Assembly (NCBI GenBank): GCA_026418955.1
Contig: JAOAAI010000093.1
Coordinates: forward strand, 1 to 8,310
Reading direction: 5' to 3'
Source: Candidatus Goldiibacteriota bacterium
GTDB taxonomy: Bacteria > Oederibacteriota > PGYV01 > DSYL01
Length of the DNA: 8,310 nucleotides
The notes beneath the pieces are model-generated. The model had not been told where the DNA came from and ran no database searches. It saw nothing but the letters and a program-made list of their open reading frames with translations. Below, piece by piece: positions 6,007-8,310 of the stretch (the stretch's first letter is position 1; each line of letters opens with the position of its first letter). The position numbers were made by a program, and so were the translations under genes.

Positions 6007-6860
6007 TCTTTCCTTTTTGAGGAAAAGACATTCTTTAACCTTTCAATAATTTTTTTCCTTTGCCAGTTTTTTGTGAACTCTTTTAGGTCATGGTATTTTA
6101 AGACATCAGAAGAAATGTAGCCGCTTAACATTCCTATCGCCCCTTTTGGAGATTTTAGAAACATAAAGAAAAACTTTCCAAGAAAATACAGATGGTCGTA
6201 TCCTAATGCCCTCATACCTTTTCCAAGATAATAAAGTTTGTTGTATGTGAGTTTCATAGGGCGCATATGCCAAGTTACTAAATCCTCAAAACATCTAATT
6301 TTATATCCCATTTTCAAAGCTTTAAAAAGGGGATAATCTTCTCCTGCGTAATTTATGGGGAAAAATCCTATATCGCGCAAGAACTTAAATACATAAACCC
6401 TGCCTGACTCTATTGGCGAATCTGGATAAAATGCCTCTCGATAAAATCTTCCGGATGCTATTACGAGTTTTGAGTCGATTTCCATCCTTGAAATGATTTT
6501 TTCTAAATAAAATTTGGGTAAGATGTGATCGGCATCTAAAATCAAAATATAATCAAATTCTCCTTTATTTTTTAAAAATTTAAGACCAAGGTTCCTGACT
6601 TGTAATAAAATAGGTGAACCCACCACACTAAATCCTCTATCGGGAAGGTTTATCACGTTTATTTTGTATTTTTCAGCGATCTTTGCTGTATTATCTGTTG
6701 ATCCATCATTTATTACAACAATTTCATTTGGTTTTAAAGTTTGACTAATTAGGTGTCTGAGCGTTTTTTCAATGTAGTGTTCCTCGTTTTTTGCAGCAAT
6801 AACAACGCCAACTTTCATCTTAAACCACTTTTTTATGTATCCATTATATGATGATTTCAT
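6003..6860 (-). CDS. Glycosyltransferase family 2 (GT-A fold)
   Basis: The gene encodes 285 residues. From Met15 it reads MKVGVVIAAKNEE (15-27), the standard first strand of family 2, then VVINDGSTDNT (48-58, Asp52 binding uridine), LILDAD (106-111, the DxD metal site with Asp109 and Asp111) and YAGEDYPLF (171-179, Glu174-Asp175 as catalytic-base motif). There is no QxxRW, so it is not a processive synthase. The C-terminal part (about 205-285) is basic and aromatic without a clear membrane span, suggesting peripheral association. These inverting enzymes use nucleotide-sugar donors in the cytoplasm, here probably to extend the lipid-linked glycan. ATG 6860 lies 18 bases after the Alg14-13 stop; Met15 (6818) is an equally reasonable start, since residues 1-14 precede the conserved fold. 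The gene ends in the GTGA overlap with the SDR gene. Sugar specificity is unknown. Confidence 0.85.
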   Translation of the reverse strand: MKSSYNGYIKKWFKMKVGVVIAAKNEEHYIEKTLRHLISQTLKPNEIVVINDGSTDNTAKIAEKYKINVINLPDRGFSVVGSPILLQVRNLGLKFLKNKGEFDYILILDADHILPKFYLEKIISRMEIDSKLVIASGRFYREAFYPDSPIESGRVYVFKFLRDIGFFPINYAGEDYPLFKALKMGYKIRCFEDLVTWHMRPMKLTYNKLYYLGKGMRALGYDHLYFLGKFFFMFLKSPKGAIGMLSGYISSDVLKYHDLKEFTKNWQRKKIIERLKNVFSSKRKE

Positions 6861-6878
6861 AGATCGCTCTCTAATTAA

Positions 6879-7835
6879 CTAAAGCTTCAAAATCAAATCA
6901 GCCAAAGTTTGAGCTCCATCGACAAAATCAGGAAGGAATGCCTTTTTCGACCTTTCAATAGCATTTAACAAGTTATTCAAGACTATTCTTAAAACTAAAA
7001 CTGCATTAACTTTTTTAGCCAAGAATTTAGCATCCTCTGCTCCAGCAGTCCTTCTCCATTCAGGATTTGGCACAATTACTATCGGTTTTTTGTAAATTAA
7101 TGCCTCTAGAATTGTTGATCCAAAGTGCGTCACAACTACTTCGGCACCTGCAATTAATTCATAGAAATTTGTGGAATTTTTTATAACTTTCCATTCAGGA
7201 TGCCTTTTCATATATGGTTCTGGACTAACTTTTCCGGTTTGTAAAACCACATTCTTTAAGTTGCTTTCTGCTAAAACATCGAATAAAAGTCTGTGCCCAA
7301 AAGTTCCACCGGTCACCAAAATATATCCTCCGTTCCAAGGTTTTATTTCTGGTTTAGGAAGTAATGGTCCAACAACAATACCTTTATTCAAAAGTTTCTT
7401 TTGTTCTTCCCAATGCAGTGCAGTGATTGTTGAAAAAGGCTGTAAAATTTGGGCAGTTTTTGAAGCTTTAGTAAAACGAACGGAACTTTCAATATTGACT
7501 AAAGGAATGCCCTGTATCCAAGCAAAAAAACTTGGTAATATACAAAAATTACTGCCAGTACTTACCACAACATCAAAATTGCTGGAAACGTGCCTCACAG
7601 ATTGTAAAAATACCTTTGCAAGTTTGGAAATGAACTCAACAGTTGACGTCTTAGTCTCTCTTGGCTTTAAAAGAAAATCTACTGTACCAAACTTTTCTAA
7701 CCTTTTTTTGCTTAGAAAGTCTTCTTGAGGGACTAGAAAGTACATAACTGCTTTGCCATAAAGTCTCTGTGCTAAGGCGTAGGCATATCCCGTATGTCCG
7801 CCTCCACCTGCGAGAATTAATACATTTTTTACCAA
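6879..7835 (-). CDS. Alg14-Alg13 fusion: GlcNAc-PP-dolichol beta-1,4-GlcNAc transferase
   Basis: The product is 318 residues from TTG 7835 (322 from TTG 7847). Numbering from 7847: the N-terminal Alg14-like half has GGGGHTG (14-20), FDVVVSTGSN (91-100) and the acceptor-side Glu120. The C-terminal Alg13-like half has ILVTGGTFGH (176-185), VVVTHFGSTILEAL (237-250), the UDP-GlcNAc-binding loop, and AEDAKFLAKKVNAVLVL (270-286). In eukaryotes Alg13 and Alg14 are separate subunits that add the second GlcNAc to GlcNAc-PP-dolichol on the cytosolic face; here both are in one chain, in MurG-like order. No membrane span is obvious, so it probably binds the membrane peripherally. It is the first gene of the six-gene operon, just after the Alg7-like enzyme that would make its substrate. 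TTG 7835 gives MVKNVLILAGGGGHTG, with GGTG six bases upstream. ATG 7851 is out of frame. A MurG-type role is unlikely in an archaeon without murein. Confidence 0.8.
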   Translation of the reverse strand: MVKNVLILAGGGGHTGYAYALAQRLYGKAVMYFLVPQEDFLSKKRLEKFGTVDFLLKPRETKTSTVEFISKLAKVFLQSVRHVSSNFDVVVSTGSNFCILPSFFAWIQGIPLVNIESSVRFTKASKTAQILQPFSTITALHWEEQKKLLNKGIVVGPLLPKPEIKPWNGGYILVTGGTFGHRLLFDVLAESNLKNVVLQTGKVSPEPYMKRHPEWKVIKNSTNFYELIAGAEVVVTHFGSTILEALIYKKPIVIVPNPEWRRTAGAEDAKFLAKKVNAVLVLRIVLNNLLNAIERSKKAFLPDFVDGAQTLADLILKL

Positions 7836-7841
7836 TAACTG

Positions 7842-7845
7842 CACC
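7842..7845 (-). promoter_or_regulatory. GGTG ribosome site supporting the TTG 7835 start
   Basis: GGTG on the minus strand lies six bases before TTG 7833-7835, within range for an archaeal Shine-Dalgarno contact. A second GGAG at 7869-7872 is 21 bases from TTG 7847, too far to serve it. This favours the shorter form of the Alg14-13 protein, which starts directly before its first beta strand. Confidence 0.35.
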
Positions 7846-7894
7846 AACCATTCTTTATTTTTTTATTACTCCTGCTTTTGAAGCTTGCTTTCTG

Positions 7895-7914
7895 AATAAA
7901 AATTAATAAATAAA
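7895..7914 (-). promoter_or_regulatory. T/A-rich intergenic element: Alg7-like terminator or operon promoter
   Basis: Between the Alg7-like stop and the Alg14-13 start, the minus strand reads TTTATTTATTAATTTTTATT. It could end the Alg7-like transcript (archaeal oligo-T termination) or be a TATA-type element, which would put a start site near 7880 with a leader of about 35-45 bases. The sequence does not separate the two. There is no stem-loop and no clear BRE purines. Confidence 0.3.
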
Positions 7915-7938
7915 GTATTTTGTTTTGTTATTTTACAT

Positions 7939-8310
7939 TTACTTTATATATAGTAAACTTCCACCGACAGCGATAGCCAATTCTACCAAGAGTATTAACA
8001 ATACGACTTCACTCTCGCGCGCTCTTCCCTTAATTTTTTTCACAACACTAATGGAAAGATGTGTAACATCGTATATTCCATCATAAGGCAACTCCAGACT
8101 TCCATCAGAATTAACTTTTGCATATGCCTCTACCTTCATCTTCTTTCTCAGAGGCAGCACAAAGTCCAAATAATATGGAACAAATAGAACTAATGCCAAC
8201 TTCTCAACATTGCCAAAGATCGCCAAAACTGCTATAAATGCTCCAACAAGGTATGTGAAGGCATTCCCAGGAAAGATCTTAGCTGGATACCAATTGAATA
8301 CGAGAAATGC
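7939..8310 (-). CDS. Alg7/AglH-type UDP-GlcNAc:dolichyl-P GlcNAc-1-P transferase (C-terminus)
   Basis: The minus frame is open from the window edge to TAA at 7939-7941, giving the last 123 residues; the N-terminal part lies outside. The apparent start at 8226 is a TTG inside the gene. NWYPAKIFPGNAFTY (6-20 of the visible part) matches the Asn-x-Tyr/Phe-Pro...Gly-Asp metal-site region of the polyprenyl-phosphate HexNAc-1-phosphate transferase family. It is followed by membrane segments at about 20-33, 37-54 and 102-122. The soluble insert between the last two spans (about 55-100, with DGSLELPY at 69-76) resembles the Alg7/DPAGT1 tail more than bacterial WecA or MraY. The enzyme starts N-glycan precursor assembly by joining GlcNAc-1-P to dolichyl phosphate at the cytoplasmic face. 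The position of the metal-binding Asp is Asn here (16, codon 8263-8265). It lies upstream of the Alg14-13 gene in the same direction, so steps one and two of the pathway are adjacent. Confidence 0.8.
   Translation of the reverse strand, partial: AFLVFNWYPAKIFPGNAFTYLVGAFIAVLAIFGNVEKLALVLFVPYYLDFVLPLRKKMKVEAYAKVNSDGSLELPYDGIYDVTHLSISVVKKIKGRARESEVVLLILLVELAIAVGGSLLYIK

Noticed and set aside
7171..7728. Plus-strand 185-codon open frame
   Set aside because: It lies wholly antisense to the well-supported Alg14-13 gene, and its composition is what an opposite-strand shadow would give.
7651..7851. Minus-strand frame from ATG 7851, a better start codon than TTG
   Set aside because: It is out of frame with the conserved GGGGHTG protein and gives an Arg-rich shadow. 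The correct frame has TTG with a GGTG site.
1..8310. tRNA, rRNA or CRISPR array
   Set aside because: I saw no T-loop or cloverleaf pattern, no rRNA-like stretch and no regularly spaced direct repeats on either strand.

Overview
The window looks archaeal. The evidence is an Alg7-type dolichyl-phosphate GlcNAc-1-phosphotransferase (C-terminal part, right edge), a fused Alg14-Alg13-type GlcNAc transferase beside it, purine-rich GAGGTG/GGTG ribosome sites (two of them before TTG codons), T-rich ends instead of stem-loop terminators, and a small ribbon-helix-helix protein of the kind common in archaeal toxin-antitoxin loci. A hyperthermophilic euryarchaeon (Thermococcales- or Archaeoglobales-like) is my best guess, but the sequence alone does not settle the lineage.

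Right and centre (1444-8310), all on the minus strand: the Alg7-like gene, a 91-103 base gap, then six closely packed genes read leftward. These are the Alg14-Alg13 fusion, a family 2 glycosyltransferase, two extended SDR sugar-nucleotide epimerase/dehydratases, a family 4 glycosyltransferase and a multi-membrane-span GT-C-type glycosyltransferase. Three junctions overlap by exactly four bases (GTGA, ATGA, ATGA) and the other two gaps are 18 and 29 bases, so this reads as one operon. Inferred pathway: Alg7-like makes GlcNAc-PP-dolichol, Alg14-13 adds the second GlcNAc (chitobiose, as in eukaryotes), the GT2 and GT4 enzymes extend the glycan on the cytoplasmic face with sugars supplied by the two SDR enzymes, and the GT-C protein adds a sugar from a lipid-linked donor on the outer face. 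The sugar identities are unknown. No oligosaccharyltransferase (AglB) or flippase lies in the window.

Left (1-1443): no convincing intact operon, but several short, mostly plus-strand coding remnants. These are the tail of an unknown, more G+C-rich gene (3-158); a reading frame split by one base at a run of seven A (171-516); an RHH antitoxin-like gene whose tail lies in another frame and whose toxin is missing (563-816); a possible minus-strand remnant (768-1052); and two consecutive open stretches split by a stop (1090-1434). This reads as a gene graveyard at the end of a strongly A+T-rich surface-glycan island.
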